In this document: positions 33,072 through 42,314 of the stretch, piece after piece
Layout: each line of letters starts with the position of its first letter
Position numbering within the stretch: position 1 is the stretch's first letter
DNA from: Sporomusa sp. KB1
GTDB lineage: Bacteria > Bacillota > Negativicutes > Sporomusales > Sporomusaceae
DNA length: 64,000 nucleotides
NCBI RefSeq assembly: GCF_007830295.1
Contig: NZ_VLKC01000002.1
Coordinates: 3,025,219 to 3,089,218 of the forward strand
Direction of reading: 5' to 3'
Position numbers and translations under genes: made by a program
The notes under the pieces: model-generated
The model's database searches: none
What the model saw: the letters and a program-made list of their open reading frames with translations, nothing else
Told to the model about the DNA's origin: nothing

Positions 33072-36000
33072 ATGAAATATTTATTTGAACCCGCAGTTCA
33101 ATTGATGAATCGCTTGAAGTACGCCTATAAATTTAGTGTGATTGGAGTACTAATTGTATTGCAGGCAACTGCCCTAATCTACATGTTGGTATCAGAGCTC
33201 AATAAGAATATAGATTTTGCCCTGAGAGAACGAGTGGGTGTGAAATATGTCCAAGCGTTGATGCATGTATTTGATGAGGGGCTGGCGTATCGTAATATCC
33301 ATTATGCGTATTTGAATGGTGACGGCTTGCTTGAGGGAGAAGTGCTGGCGCAACAGGCTAAAGTGGACGCAGCCTTAGCGGCGGTAGCTAAAATCGATAG
33401 CGACACCGCCGATCAAATGGATAGTACATGGAAATTGCAAATGCTGCAACAAAACTGGCTTACTCGTAAGCAGGATGCGCTACTGGTTGAAAGCGGACAT
33501 GCGCGGGTAGCCTTTGACTTGAATAGTCGGTGGCTCAATGAAGTAACTGATTTGATGCAACATACAGGATATGCGTCGAATTTAGCGATGGATTCTGATT
33601 TCGATTCTTCCTACCTTGTGGATTCCGTGCTGCGTAGATTGCCCAGCTTGGAGGATACAGTAGGGGCGGCTCAGGGGTTAGCGATTGAGTTAGCCGATCC
33701 GGATCTTTCACCTGAAAGAAGAAATCATTTACTGCAAGTTGCGGGGCTGATGCGTTCCAATTTGCAGCAAGTCGATCATAATGCCAAGCTAGTCTTTCGC
33801 CATAATGAGGCTATCAATGGAAAACTAGGCTCATTATCTATTGCTCTTACCGATAGTGTGCCAATTTTTGCCTGGAATTTAGAGCAGAAAACAATAGGTC
33901 AGCAGGGGCTGCCTATTCCCCAACAACTATTGATGGCTACAGGCAATCAGTCCATCCAAAATGCAAGGGCTTTTCATAAGGAAGCTTTGCAGGTCATTGA
34001 CGAGCTGCTTGTTTTGCGCATTGATAAATATTTGCAGTATAGAAATACTGTGATGCTATTTACGGGTGGTATTCTACTCATTGTTTGTTATCTGTTTTTA
34101 GGTTTTGATATGTCCGTGCGTAAAGGGGTCTATCAATTAGATCATGTAATGGTATGTGCTGGCAAAGGGGAATTAGATGTGCGGGGGAAGATATATTCTC
34201 GTGATGAGATGGGAGCTTTGACTGCCGCCATTAATAGCAATCTGGATGCGTTGCAGAAAATGTATGAAGAAGTGCAGCGCTCCCATGCCCAATTGGAAGT
34301 ATGGAATCAAGAACTGGAGCAAAAAGTAGCGGAGCGGACGGTGGCGCTGCGTAACTTATTGGATTATGCAGGCCAAGGTTTTCTTTCTTTTGGCGAGGAT
34401 CTCAAAGTGAGTAAGGAATATAGTGCAGAATGTAGAGCGATATTTGGGCGGAATATTGCTGGTGAATTAATTTCGACTTTACTATATCCGGAAGACCGTG
34501 ATCAGCAGGTTTTTTTGGAAGCTGTATTTGGAAAAATAGTGAAAGAAAAAAATGAACTGTTGCGACAAACATATTCTTCCCTGCTGCCTGAAGAAATCAT
34601 AGTAGGTGACAGCTATATTGGGATAGCATATAAAATGATTGAAAATGCCGGTGAATTATGCCAAGGCAACAAGATTATGCTCATTCTTACTGACCGGACG
34701 CTGCAGAAGGCCATGGAAGAGCGTGTGCATACGGAACGAGATATTTTGGCTATGATTGTACATGTAGTCACTCATTCCTCTGACTTTTTTGCCACAGTAA
34801 ATCAGTATATTAGTTTTTGTCAGGAAGGCATGCCCGGGTTATTGCAGGAGAAAAAATCAGCTGGTGAGATATTAGCCGCGCTATTTCGTACGGTGCATAC
34901 TTTCAAGGGTACATTTGGACAACTGCATATGAGAAATGTTATGGATAAATTGCACCATATGGAAGGCAGGCTCGATACCATTCGCGCCCATGAAATAGCC
35001 GATTTGGATGGGCCGCAGTTAGCAGAGAGGCTGAGTGGCTTTACGCCCGACAATATGCTTGCTTGGCTCAACGATGATTTGGAAGTATTGAAAGAAAAGC
35101 TGGGCGAGAACTTCTTTCAGCGGGAAAACGTGTTGGTCATTGATAATGCGCGCTTGTTGGAAATTGAAGAAAAAATCCAGAGTATGCTGTCAACCGGAGA
35201 ACGCAGCTTATTGCTTTCTGATCTGCGACGGTTGCGTTATAAACCAATCAAGGACTTACTGGCGTCCTATCCACAATATGTATGCGGCCTGGCCGAGAGG
35301 AATGAAAAAGCCGTTCATCTCTTTGAAATTGAGGGGGGCGAGACGCTGGTTGACCCATTGCAGTATTATGATTTTATAAAATCCCTAGGTCATGTTTTCC
35401 GAAATTCCATCGTCCATGGGTTGGAAACTTTCGAGGAGAGACTGGAAGCTGGCAAGGACGAAATCGGCACTATTACTTGTTCGGTCAAAGAAGCCGAGAC
35501 TGGTTTAACGCTGGTCATTTCTGATGATGGACAGGGGATGAATCCGATGCGTATCCGCGATATTGCGGTACAAAAGGAGATTTGTACTTTAGCAGCGGCG
35601 GAGTCTATGCAAGAGACAGACTGGATACAATTTATTTTTGCTGATGGTTTCTCTGGGGCCAAAGAGGTTGATGAGTTGGCGGGACGCGGGGTTGGACTCT
35701 CGGCTGTACGAGCCGAATTAGAAAAACTTCGCGGCTCAGTGTATGTGTCTAGCACCTGGGGGAAGGGTACACAATTTCACTTTTTCTTACCTTTTACTGA
35801 AATAGAGGAAAACGAACCCTGCACCATTCGGCAGTTAGCAAAACCACTGCTTAATGCGGCTGAGGATTGTCTGCAGAATAAGGCTGGTTTACCAGTAAAG
35901 CAGATTACTTATGCAGAAGGTGGCGGCGGTAAACTAAACTTGCGTAAGGTTTCTACCTTTCTCGGTGTGAAGGGCTTTCCGTCCGGGAAAATAGTTTTCA

Positions 36001-36284
36001 GTGCTGATCAACGGGTGGTACAATATTTGCTGGATAAAGAGTTTGCCCTAGTGGATATGGATGAGCCTCTTGATAGAAGGATGGAAAACGTCTTAGCACT
36101 GTATGCACAGGAAATTTTTCAACAGGCTGTGAAAACTCAGTCCAAGTGGCTTGGTATGATCACAGTCGAAACGCTGCTTAGCATTTTGGCTGAAAATGCT
36201 TCAGCCAAGTATTCTCAGGCCGAAACGCTGACCTGGGTACTGGATACGGAACTGGGAAAAATTACCTTGAGTTTGATATATTAG
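33072..36284 (+). CDS. Membrane CheA-like hybrid: sensor, HAMP, Hpt, HATPase and CheX-like domain
   Basis: 1070 residues. A membrane span at about 20-42, a large extracytoplasmic helical region (45-323), a second span at 325-345, HAMP (347-400) and a coiled coil. A PAS-like segment lies at about 425-540. An Hpt domain follows with the phospho-His near residue 609 (FRTVHTFKGTFGQL). The HATPase has N box HVFRNSIVHG at 773, G1 DDGQGMNP at 817 and G2 GRGVGLSAV at 870. The last 150 residues (SGKIVFSADQRVV...) resemble CheX-type phosphatases. It lacks the CheA P5/CheW domain, so it is not a standard chemotaxis kinase. It is in an operon with cheY and a CheX-like gene. Confidence 0.85.
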   Translation: MKYLFEPAVQLMNRLKYAYKFSVIGVLIVLQATALIYMLVSELNKNIDFALRERVGVKYVQALMHVFDEGLAYRNIHYAYLNGDGLLEGEVLAQQAKVDAALAAVAKIDSDTADQMDSTWKLQMLQQNWLTRKQDALLVESGHARVAFDLNSRWLNEVTDLMQHTGYASNLAMDSDFDSSYLVDSVLRRLPSLEDTVGAAQGLAIELADPDLSPERRNHLLQVAGLMRSNLQQVDHNAKLVFRHNEAINGKLGSLSIALTDSVPIFAWNLEQKTIGQQGLPIPQQLLMATGNQSIQNARAFHKEALQVIDELLVLRIDKYLQYRNTVMLFTGGILLIVCYLFLGFDMSVRKGVYQLDHVMVCAGKGELDVRGKIYSRDEMGALTAAINSNLDALQKMYEEVQRSHAQLEVWNQELEQKVAERTVALRNLLDYAGQGFLSFGEDLKVSKEYSAECRAIFGRNIAGELISTLLYPEDRDQQVFLEAVFGKIVKEKNELLRQTYSSLLPEEIIVGDSYIGIAYKMIENAGELCQGNKIMLILTDRTLQKAMEERVHTERDILAMIVHVVTHSSDFFATVNQYISFCQEGMPGLLQEKKSAGEILAALFRTVHTFKGTFGQLHMRNVMDKLHHMEGRLDTIRAHEIADLDGPQLAERLSGFTPDNMLAWLNDDLEVLKEKLGENFFQRENVLVIDNARLLEIEEKIQSMLSTGERSLLLSDLRRLRYKPIKDLLASYPQYVCGLAERNEKAVHLFEIEGGETLVDPLQYYDFIKSLGHVFRNSIVHGLETFEERLEAGKDEIGTITCSVKEAETGLTLVISDDGQGMNPMRIRDIAVQKEICTLAAAESMQETDWIQFIFADGFSGAKEVDELAGRGVGLSAVRAELEKLRGSVYVSSTWGKGTQFHFFLPFTEIEENEPCTIRQLAKPLLNAAEDCLQNKAGLPVKQITYAEGGGGKLNLRKVSTFLGVKGFPSGKIVFSADQRVVQYLLDKEFALVDMDEPLDRRMENVLALYAQEIFQQAVKTQSKWLGMITVETLLSILAENASAKYSQAETLTWVLDTELGKITLSLIY

Positions 36285-36319
36285 CAAATAAATAGTAAAA
36301 AAAGGAAGGGAAGAGTAAA

Positions 36320-36703
36320 ATGGCACGAATTATGATTGTGGATGATGCCTTAATGATGAGGACAACATTAAGGCGGATACTTGAAAAAGCAGGACATGAG
36401 GTAGTTGGCGAAGTCATGAATGGAGAACAGGCTATTAGTAATTACTCTCAATGTAAGCCTGACATCGTAACAATGGATCTTACTATGCCGGGAATCGGCG
36501 GGATGGAAACTATTAAGCGTATTATGACTGATCATCCCAGTGCCAATATTATTGTTGTAAGTGCATTAGGGCAAAAGCATGTAGTTTTTGAGGCTTTGCA
36601 AAATGGGGCTCAAAACTACATCATAAAGCCCATCCAGGAAGAGAAAGTGCTGTCTGTGATTAAGTTAGTTTTAGAGCAAAAAGGTTTGGCGACAGCAAAC
36701 TAA
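36320..36703 (+). CDS. CheY-like single-domain response regulator
   Basis: 127 residues, a receiver domain only. IMIVDDALMMRTTLRRIL (acidic pair), VTMDLTMPGIGG (phospho-Asp near 54), VVSALG (Thr/Ser switch) and NYIIKPIQ (Lys) are all present. It lies 35 bp after the CheA-like gene and is the likely phosphoryl acceptor. RBS AAAGGAAGGG. Confidence 0.93.
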   Translation: MARIMIVDDALMMRTTLRRILEKAGHEVVGEVMNGEQAISNYSQCKPDIVTMDLTMPGIGGMETIKRIMTDHPSANIIVVSALGQKHVVFEALQNGAQNYIIKPIQEEKVLSVIKLVLEQKGLATAN

Positions 36704-36730
36704 TCGTCACTAGAGAAGGGATGGAAATGA

Positions 36731-37582
36731 ATGTCTAATCAATATTTTTGGCAGTATTTGTTGCACAAAGGACTGCTTACCCATGTACAGTTGTGTGAGG
36801 TACTGAAGCAAGAACAGCCTGTTAAAGTAAAACTAGGTATTCTTGCTATGAATGCGGGGTTGATGAATGCAGCGCAAGTAGGAGAGATTCATAATTTACA
36901 GCGAGTGAAGGATCAAAAATTTGGGGTTCTGGCTGTCAGCCAAGGCTATCTTACCAATGAACAAGTGGAAGAGCTTTTGACTTCGCAAGGAGAAGATCAT
37001 CTTTCGCTAATGCAGTCCATAGCAGATAAGGGCTACATGACATTTGCTGGCGTTGAAAAAGCCTTAGGGGATTTTCGCGAGGAATACAGCCTTACAGAAG
37101 ATAACGACGAAGAAAGTAGAGTTATTAGGGATCTGGTAGATTTTTCTGCAGTTGGTGACAGAGCAGATGTTTTATACCTTTATGTAGGTTTGACTTTGCG
37201 GAATATTGTCAGATTTCTAAATGACACGCCGTATATTTTAACCCAGGCTGCTGAAAAATCTGCTACATACTTTGTTTCGCAACAGATTTTTGGTGATATA
37301 GCATTGGGGACAGGGTTACGAGTGGAGCAGCCAGTACTGTTGGAGTTGGCTGGCCGCTTTTATGGGGAATCATTTACTGCAGTAAATGAACTGGCATTAG
37401 ACAGTGCAGGGGAATTTTTGAATGTACATAATGGCGTTTTCTGCAGTTCTTTATCTGATATGGGTCTGGTGGTTGATTTGAAGGCTCAATCGGTACAACT
37501 AGGCGATAGTTTTGACGGACAAAGCTTTCGTGTAAACATAGGTACTTCTTTCGGACAGATTGAGCTGATATTGTCAATATGA
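36731..37582 (+). CDS. CheX-like protein with novel N-terminal region
   Basis: 283 residues. The C-terminal part (about 140-283: LTLRNIVRFLNDTPYIL, GDIALGTGLRVEQPVLLELAGRFYGESF, VNELALDSAGEFLNVHNGVF) has the two-helix CheC/CheX layout in which E..N residues drive CheY-P dephosphorylation (ExxxEFLN-type). The N-terminal 130 residues contain repeated helical units with KLGILAMNAGLM, KFGVLAVSQGYLTNEQVEELL and QSIADKGYMTFAGVEKAL. These resemble the repeats in GSPII_E-N/MshE-like c-di-GMP-binding modules, a weak resemblance. It is the third gene of the CheA-like operon. Confidence 0.7.
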   Translation: MSNQYFWQYLLHKGLLTHVQLCEVLKQEQPVKVKLGILAMNAGLMNAAQVGEIHNLQRVKDQKFGVLAVSQGYLTNEQVEELLTSQGEDHLSLMQSIADKGYMTFAGVEKALGDFREEYSLTEDNDEESRVIRDLVDFSAVGDRADVLYLYVGLTLRNIVRFLNDTPYILTQAAEKSATYFVSQQIFGDIALGTGLRVEQPVLLELAGRFYGESFTAVNELALDSAGEFLNVHNGVFCSSLSDMGLVVDLKAQSVQLGDSFDGQSFRVNIGTSFGQIELILSI

Positions 37583-38060
37583 ATGTCAAATTAAACAATT
37601 ATTTATTGGGAAAAAGTACGCTACATTTAAAAGTAGAACCGAAAGAGATTCTAAAAGACTGCGGAAGAAACGAGAACCAGCCTTAGCATAAATAAGGCTA
37701 GTTCTCGTTTTGTCAATAGTAACCTCTTTCATTTTTTTCTTTAACTCTTAGATTCAAGCAGTAATTCCGTCCATTTTCTAATAAGCCAAACAAGATGGAT
37801 TGCGATATAATCAGTTCTTTTGGTACATAATAACTATACTGAATAGTATAAAGAAAAAAACGCTTGCGTAAGAGCAGCAGGGTCTTGCCTTTAGCCAAAA
37901 AAATAGGTAAATCGGCCAAATGGATTTGTAGTACATTTTTAAGAATTGAGTGGTCTGAGTGAAGCTGTATGACTGGCTTTTTACTGGAATTAGCGGTATT
38001 ATAGATATAGGTACTATCTGCAACTATTGCCAATATGCCAATAGTAAAGGGGATGATTGT
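37583..38060. other. Intergenic region without a supported gene
   Basis: A bidirectional terminator occupies 37668-37713. A 106-codon minus-strand frame (38033-37713) has no RBS and only a TTG start, so I do not call it. Nothing else was recognised. Confidence 0.5.
37668..37713. terminator. Terminator after the CheX-like gene
   Basis: AAACGAGAAC plus AGCCTTA pair with TAAGGCT plus GTTCTCGTTT. A long stem with A/T flanks. Confidence 0.9.
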
Positions 38061-38723
38061 ATGATAAAATCTGCAGCTACTCCGGGTGTTAATTTAGAAG
38101 AAATATTGAATGCCGTTACCCATGGTGTGGGAAGTTTGCTGGCGCTTATTGGACTTGGTGCTCTTATGGCGGCAGCGTATATCGACGGCAGCGTTTGGCA
38201 TGTGGTAAGCTTTAGCATTTATGGTATTTCTTTGGTGCTGTTATATGTTGCATCAACGCTATATCATAGTTTTACTAATGAAAAACTCAAGTGCATTTTC
38301 AAATTCCTGGATCACTCGGCTATTTATGTACTTATTGCCGGCAACTATACACCGTTCACATTGATTCCCCTGCATGGCACAATGGGATGGACAATTTTCA
38401 GTGTAATCTGGGGATTAGCCATAGCGGGAATTATTTTTCAAGTTTTTTTTGTCAAACGGTTCAAGATCTTTGCAACTTTATGCTATCTTTTTATGGGCTG
38501 GCTCGCGGTTGTAATGATAAAACCTTTATTGGCTACAGTGCCGCTGGAAGGTATATACTGGTTAATAGGCGGGGGACTTTTTTATACTGTGGGTGCGATA
38601 TTTTATTTAGCCCAAAAGATTCCCTACAATCATGCGATTTGGCATTTATTTGTTCTTGCAGGCAGCATTGCCCACTTTGTTGCGGTGTTGAAATACATTT
38701 TACCTATTCCGGTGATGGGTTAA
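38061..38723 (+). CDS. Hemolysin III / PAQR-family membrane protein
   Basis: 220 residues from the ATG at 38061 (RBS AAAGGGGATGA). Seven membrane spans with the family motifs NAVTHGVGSLLAL, STLYHSFTN (the Ser-x3-His metal site), FLDHSAIYVLIAGNYTPFTL and the C-terminal HAIWHLFVLAGSIAHF. These are putative metal-dependent hydrolases related to adiponectin receptors. Despite the name, hemolytic activity is doubtful in most bacteria. Monocistronic. Confidence 0.92.
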   Translation: MIKSAATPGVNLEEILNAVTHGVGSLLALIGLGALMAAAYIDGSVWHVVSFSIYGISLVLLYVASTLYHSFTNEKLKCIFKFLDHSAIYVLIAGNYTPFTLIPLHGTMGWTIFSVIWGLAIAGIIFQVFFVKRFKIFATLCYLFMGWLAVVMIKPLLATVPLEGIYWLIGGGLFYTVGAIFYLAQKIPYNHAIWHLFVLAGSIAHFVAVLKYILPIPVMG

Positions 38724-38767
38724 CAGTTTCTAGCAGTCTTTAATTTGAATAGTCCTGTATTACATTT

Positions 38768-38796
38768 TTGACAAAAATGACGATATATAGTATAAG
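38768..38796 (+). promoter_or_regulatory. Promoter for the helical protein gene
   Basis: TTGACA (38768-38773), 17-nt spacer, TATAAG (38791-38796), 28 bp before the start at 38825. Confidence 0.75.
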
Positions 38797-38824
38797 GATA
38801 TTCGGATAAAGGGAGGGCGTTTTT

Positions 38825-39484
38825 ATGGCTATTAACCCTGTTTCAACAGCAGCGCAAGGTGGGATAACTAAAGAAGCAAATGTTGCCAGTGTGGCTACAG
38901 ATGTGCCTGCTGCTGCCACTAATACAGAACAAACAATAGTAGCAAGTGAAGCCGCAGTGTATGAAAAGTCAGACCAAACAGCTGCCAATACTAAAGCTAC
39001 CTCTACCTATACTAAGGATACAGTTACCCTGAGTGAGATTACCAAGCAAGTGGAAGCGAAATTGGCTACTCTGCGAGCAACAGTAGAAAGCCTTTTTTCT
39101 ACGCAGAGTGTAAAAAAAGGTGAAGCACAGGGATTAAGTTATGATCAAATTATGGAAAAATATGATGGAAAGCTGAAAGAGTTTTATCAAAACCTGGAAG
39201 TTGATGAAGATACTCGCTTAACTGCACAGCAAGAGGTTTCTGAAGACGGTTTTTGGGGTGTTAAGCAGACGTCGGAACGGGCCATAAAATTTGCAAAAGC
39301 CCTTTCGGGTGGCGACCCTTCCAAGCTTGAATTAATTAAGGGCGCCATTGAAGAAGGCTATAAAGCAGCCGAAAAAGCCTGGGGCGGTGAATTGCCGGAA
39401 ATTTGCCGGCAAACGCAAGCAGCAACCCTGAAAGGCCTTGACGACTGGGCTGCCGAAACAAAGCAATCTGAGCAAACAGCCTAA
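38825..39484 (+). CDS. Conserved hypothetical helical protein
   Basis: 219 residues. The first 60 are Ala/Thr-rich and disordered (AATNTEQTIVASEAAVYEKSDQTAAN). The rest is helical with the conserved block SEDGFWGVKQTSERAIKFAKALSGGDPSKLELIKGAIEEG followed by KAWGGELPEICRQT. This block recurs in small proteins of flagellated bacteria, sometimes annotated DUF5610, but I cannot assign the family or a function with confidence. There is no signal peptide. It has its own promoter, RBS (AGGGAGG) and terminator. Confidence 0.7.
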   Translation: MAINPVSTAAQGGITKEANVASVATDVPAAATNTEQTIVASEAAVYEKSDQTAANTKATSTYTKDTVTLSEITKQVEAKLATLRATVESLFSTQSVKKGEAQGLSYDQIMEKYDGKLKEFYQNLEVDEDTRLTAQQEVSEDGFWGVKQTSERAIKFAKALSGGDPSKLELIKGAIEEGYKAAEKAWGGELPEICRQTQAATLKGLDDWAAETKQSEQTA

Positions 39485-39512
39485 ACCGAACTCTAAGTGG
39501 ATACAAAATAAC

Positions 39513-39560
39513 AAAGAGAGTCATAATTCGTTGTGCGACGAATTATGACTCTCTTTTTAG
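39513..39560. terminator. Terminator
   Basis: A perfect 19-bp stem AAAGAGAGTCATAATTCGT and complement around TGTGCG, then a T tract. Confidence 0.9.
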
Positions 39561-39579
39561 TTAGTGTCTTTGGTCACAG

Positions 39580-39696
39580 CTAGTCTGCCCTTTCTTCCTG
39601 CAGTTTTTTCAAGGTTTTTAAGTAGGCTCCATCCTGGGGAGTGGTCCTGGGGACAATCGGGTTGGTGCGGCTTTTATTTAGCTTTTTTCCACGCAT
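39580..39696 (-). CDS. Small basic protein, 38 residues
   Basis: It reads MRGKKLNKSRTNPIVPRTTP followed by QDGAYLKTLKKLQEERAD. The ATG at 39696 has a perfect AGGAGG 6 nt upstream on the minus strand, which makes it credible despite its size. Strongly basic at the N-terminus, amphipathic at the C-terminus. I do not recognise the family. Confidence 0.6.
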   Translation of the reverse strand: MRGKKLNKSRTNPIVPRTTPQDGAYLKTLKKLQEERAD

Positions 39697-39836
39697 AATC
39701 ACACCTCCTGGTTTAGTATTGTGTTGGAGTGAGATTGCTAATGCATTTATTTTTTTGGTACTATATTTATGAACTTTTAATAAATAGTATAAGAAGCCTA
39801 AAATAATCAATGACGAAAACATAAGGGGTGAAGAGA

Positions 39837-39941
39837 ATGGCAGAGCATTCTTTCGCAACGGGGATTTTGTTAGGATTATTGACAGGGTGTGTAGTGGCAG
39901 GTTATATATTTTTACATTTTTTTGAGAAAAAGAACTCATAA
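39837..39941 (+). CDS. Small single-span membrane protein, 34 residues
   Basis: An ATG at 39837 after AAGGGGTGAAGAG opens 34 codons: MAEHSFATG, a hydrophobic span (ILLGLLTGCVVAGYIFLHFF) and a positive end (EKKNS). A terminator begins at the stop codon, so it is a complete mini-gene. Such small membrane proteins often modulate larger membrane complexes. Function unknown. Confidence 0.65.
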   Translation: MAEHSFATGILLGLLTGCVVAGYIFLHFFEKKNS

Positions 39942-39962
39942 GAGCCGACAAGGCTCTTTTTT
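39940..39962 (+). terminator. Terminator after the small membrane protein
   Basis: AAGAGCC/GGCTCTT around GACAA, followed by T6. Confidence 0.8.
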
Positions 39963-40124
39963 CATCCGGATGAAAGGTTATCATTTAGCAACGCAAAGCA
40001 AGCTTGCCAAATGGTATAGGATTTGGCAGGAGTTTTGTATGGTATATGGGAAATAGTATAAAGGAGAAAATAGGGTCAGATGACTTGTAAACAAGAATTA
40101 CTTAGAAATATTGAGGTAGCAATT

Positions 40125-41363
40125 ATGGTTAAAGAAAAAAAACATGTAATCGTTGTGGGCGGCGGTGCCGCCGGGATGCTGGCGGCTATTTCAGCAAGCA
40201 GGCAGGGTGCTGCTGTGACAATTCTGGAGCGAAATCCCCGCATCGGAAAGAAACTATTGACTACTGGAAATGGCCGGTGTAATTTTACTAACATTTATGC
40301 CGATAGTACCTATTATCAAGGGACCAACCCCAATTTTTCCTGCAGTCCATTAGCTAAATTTAGCATTCCCGAGACAATTTCTTTTTTTGAAGAATTAGGG
40401 ATAGCCCACAAAGTTGAGGATGCCGGCAAGGTGTTCCCGATGTCTGATCAGGCTTCAAGTGTCTTAGATGTATTGCGATATGAACTCAATGAAATAGGTG
40501 TTACCGTTATCTGTGACGCCTATGTGAAAGCAATAAGGCAGTCAAAGAATATATTTACAGTTGAACTGGAAAATGGCTCAACCTTTCAAACAGACAGAGT
40601 TGTCCTCGCTGCCGGGGGAAAGGCTATGCCCGCTACCGGTTCAGATGGTAATGGCTTTGTATTGGCACAGAAGCTGGGGCACACGATCATGGATGTCTTT
40701 CCGGGTCTTGTTCAACTAAAACTCGAAGGACCTTTTTTTAAACAAATTGATGGGGTTAAATTTGTCGGGACTGCTGAAATTTTACATAAGGGCAAGTCAG
40801 TAGCCAAAGAGCTAGGAGATATTTTATTTGGCAATTATGGGGTTTCGGGTCCGCCTATTTTACAAATTAGCCGAAGCGCCGCACAACTGCTACAGGAGAA
40901 AAAAGAGGTTCAATTAAAGCTTACTATTATGGACATGATGTCTAAAGAAAACCTCAGAGCACTTGTGACAAAACGTTTTGCCAAGAGGTCCGGCAAGACG
41001 GTTGAGTTTAGTCTGGTCGGTCTGATAAATAAAAGACTCATCCCCGTTTTATTGAAAGAAGCAGGCATTAGGGATATAAAGCAGCCTGCTGCTAATCTGT
41101 CTATCCAAGAGCAGGAAAAAATTATTGCGATCTTGACTGATTGGAGATTCAAGATAACCGGAACAAAAAGCTGGCCTAGTGCACAAGTAACAGCAGGTGG
41201 TGTTGCTACCAACGAAATCAACCCGTCCACCATGGAATCAAGCCTGGTAAGCGGTCTATTTTTTGCCGGTGAAATGATTGATATCGATGGGCAGTGCGGG
41301 GGATTCAATCTTCAATGGGCATGGTCCTCAGGATTTGTTGCCGGACAGAGTGCGGCTTTTTGA
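40125..41363 (+). CDS. BaiN/YhiN-like FAD-dependent oxidoreductase (HI0933 family)
   Basis: 412 residues from the ATG at 40125 (TGAGGTAG upstream). Rossmann FAD site VVVGGGAAGMLAAISA, KKLLTTGNGRCNFTN, VLAAGGKAMPATGSDG, and the C-terminal SGLFFAGEMIDIDGQCGGFNLQWAWSSGFVAG. All are hallmarks of the family. One clostridial member takes part in bile-acid reduction. The general substrate is unknown. Monocistronic. Confidence 0.92.
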   Translation: MVKEKKHVIVVGGGAAGMLAAISASRQGAAVTILERNPRIGKKLLTTGNGRCNFTNIYADSTYYQGTNPNFSCSPLAKFSIPETISFFEELGIAHKVEDAGKVFPMSDQASSVLDVLRYELNEIGVTVICDAYVKAIRQSKNIFTVELENGSTFQTDRVVLAAGGKAMPATGSDGNGFVLAQKLGHTIMDVFPGLVQLKLEGPFFKQIDGVKFVGTAEILHKGKSVAKELGDILFGNYGVSGPPILQISRSAAQLLQEKKEVQLKLTIMDMMSKENLRALVTKRFAKRSGKTVEFSLVGLINKRLIPVLLKEAGIRDIKQPAANLSIQEQEKIIAILTDWRFKITGTKSWPSAQVTAGGVATNEINPSTMESSLVSGLFFAGEMIDIDGQCGGFNLQWAWSSGFVAGQSAAF

Positions 41364-41519
41364 GAATGGTAAACAAAACTGGTATTTTCTCCATGGGAAC
41401 AGGCAGGATTTTTGTATTTTTATGGGAATATAAAATGGTGTTGGCTAGTTCATAGGGTAACTTCAATGCCAATTCATGGAGGTGAATTGGCGGGTAAAAA
41501 AAGGAGATGGCACATTCGG

Positions 41520-42176
41520 ATGAAAAAAATTACCTGTTTTCCCTTGTTGATTATGTTTTTGCTTCTGACTCTTGCTGTTCCCGTTTTAGCATCGCCGGCA
41601 GTAACTTCAGTGACTGCCGATACGGCCCAGAAAATGCTCATAGACGGTAATAACCGCTTTATCCTGGAGAACTATTCCAAACAGCCAATTGGCAAAGTAA
41701 GGCGGGCGGAGTTAACAAAAGGTCAGGTACCCTTTGCTGTAATTGTTAGCTGTTCTGATTCGCGTGTACCGCCAGAACTTATTTTTGATCAAGGTCTTGG
41801 TGATATATTTGTCATTCGTGTAGCTGGCAATGTTCTCGGACCTATTGAACTAGGCAGTGTAGAATACGCAGTAGAGCATCTGGGTGCTAAACTCGTAGTT
41901 GTCCTTGGTCATGAGCAATGCGGTGCTGTAAAAGCTACTATTGATGGCGGTGATGTACCACCTAACATCCAGGCAATTGCAGCTAAAATTCAACCTGCCG
42001 TGACTGCGGCCAGGGATTCACACGCTAAAAATATTTACGAAGCCACTTCCCAAGCGAATATTATCAATATGGTAGCCGTTTTAAAAGCCGATACCATCCT
42101 TACTCACATTCACGGAGTAGAAATCATAGGTGCTAAGTATAAGCTTGCTTCTGGCGAGGTGGAATTTCTCCAATAG
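41520..42176 (+). CDS. Exported beta-class carbonic anhydrase
   Basis: 218 residues from the ATG at 41520 (RBS AAAGGAGATGG). A clear signal peptide (FPLLIMFLLLTLAVPVLASPA) precedes a beta-carbonic anhydrase domain. Zn ligands are in SCSDSRVPPE (Cys, Asp/Arg dyad) and LGHEQCGAV (His, Cys). It should interconvert CO2 and bicarbonate outside the cytoplasmic membrane, in the periplasm of this diderm. An upstream in-frame start at 41412 would bury the signal. Confidence 0.93.
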   Translation: MKKITCFPLLIMFLLLTLAVPVLASPAVTSVTADTAQKMLIDGNNRFILENYSKQPIGKVRRAELTKGQVPFAVIVSCSDSRVPPELIFDQGLGDIFVIRVAGNVLGPIELGSVEYAVEHLGAKLVVVLGHEQCGAVKATIDGGDVPPNIQAIAAKIQPAVTAARDSHAKNIYEATSQANIINMVAVLKADTILTHIHGVEIIGAKYKLASGEVEFLQ

Positions 42177-42314
42177 TCGCAAATTCTGAGCCACAGTTCT
42201 TAAAGTAAGAAGATAACAGATGGACTTATAGCCAATTAGTTCAAATTTTTTATTTTAGTTGAATGTTATTATGAACTGCCGGGAATGCTATGGGAAACTA
42301 GAGGAGGCAGATAT

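Noticed and set aside
37713..38033. 106-codon minus-strand frame between the CheX-like gene and hemolysin III
   Set aside because: Only a TTG start, no RBS, no recognised family; it might be a gene remnant but I cannot support it.
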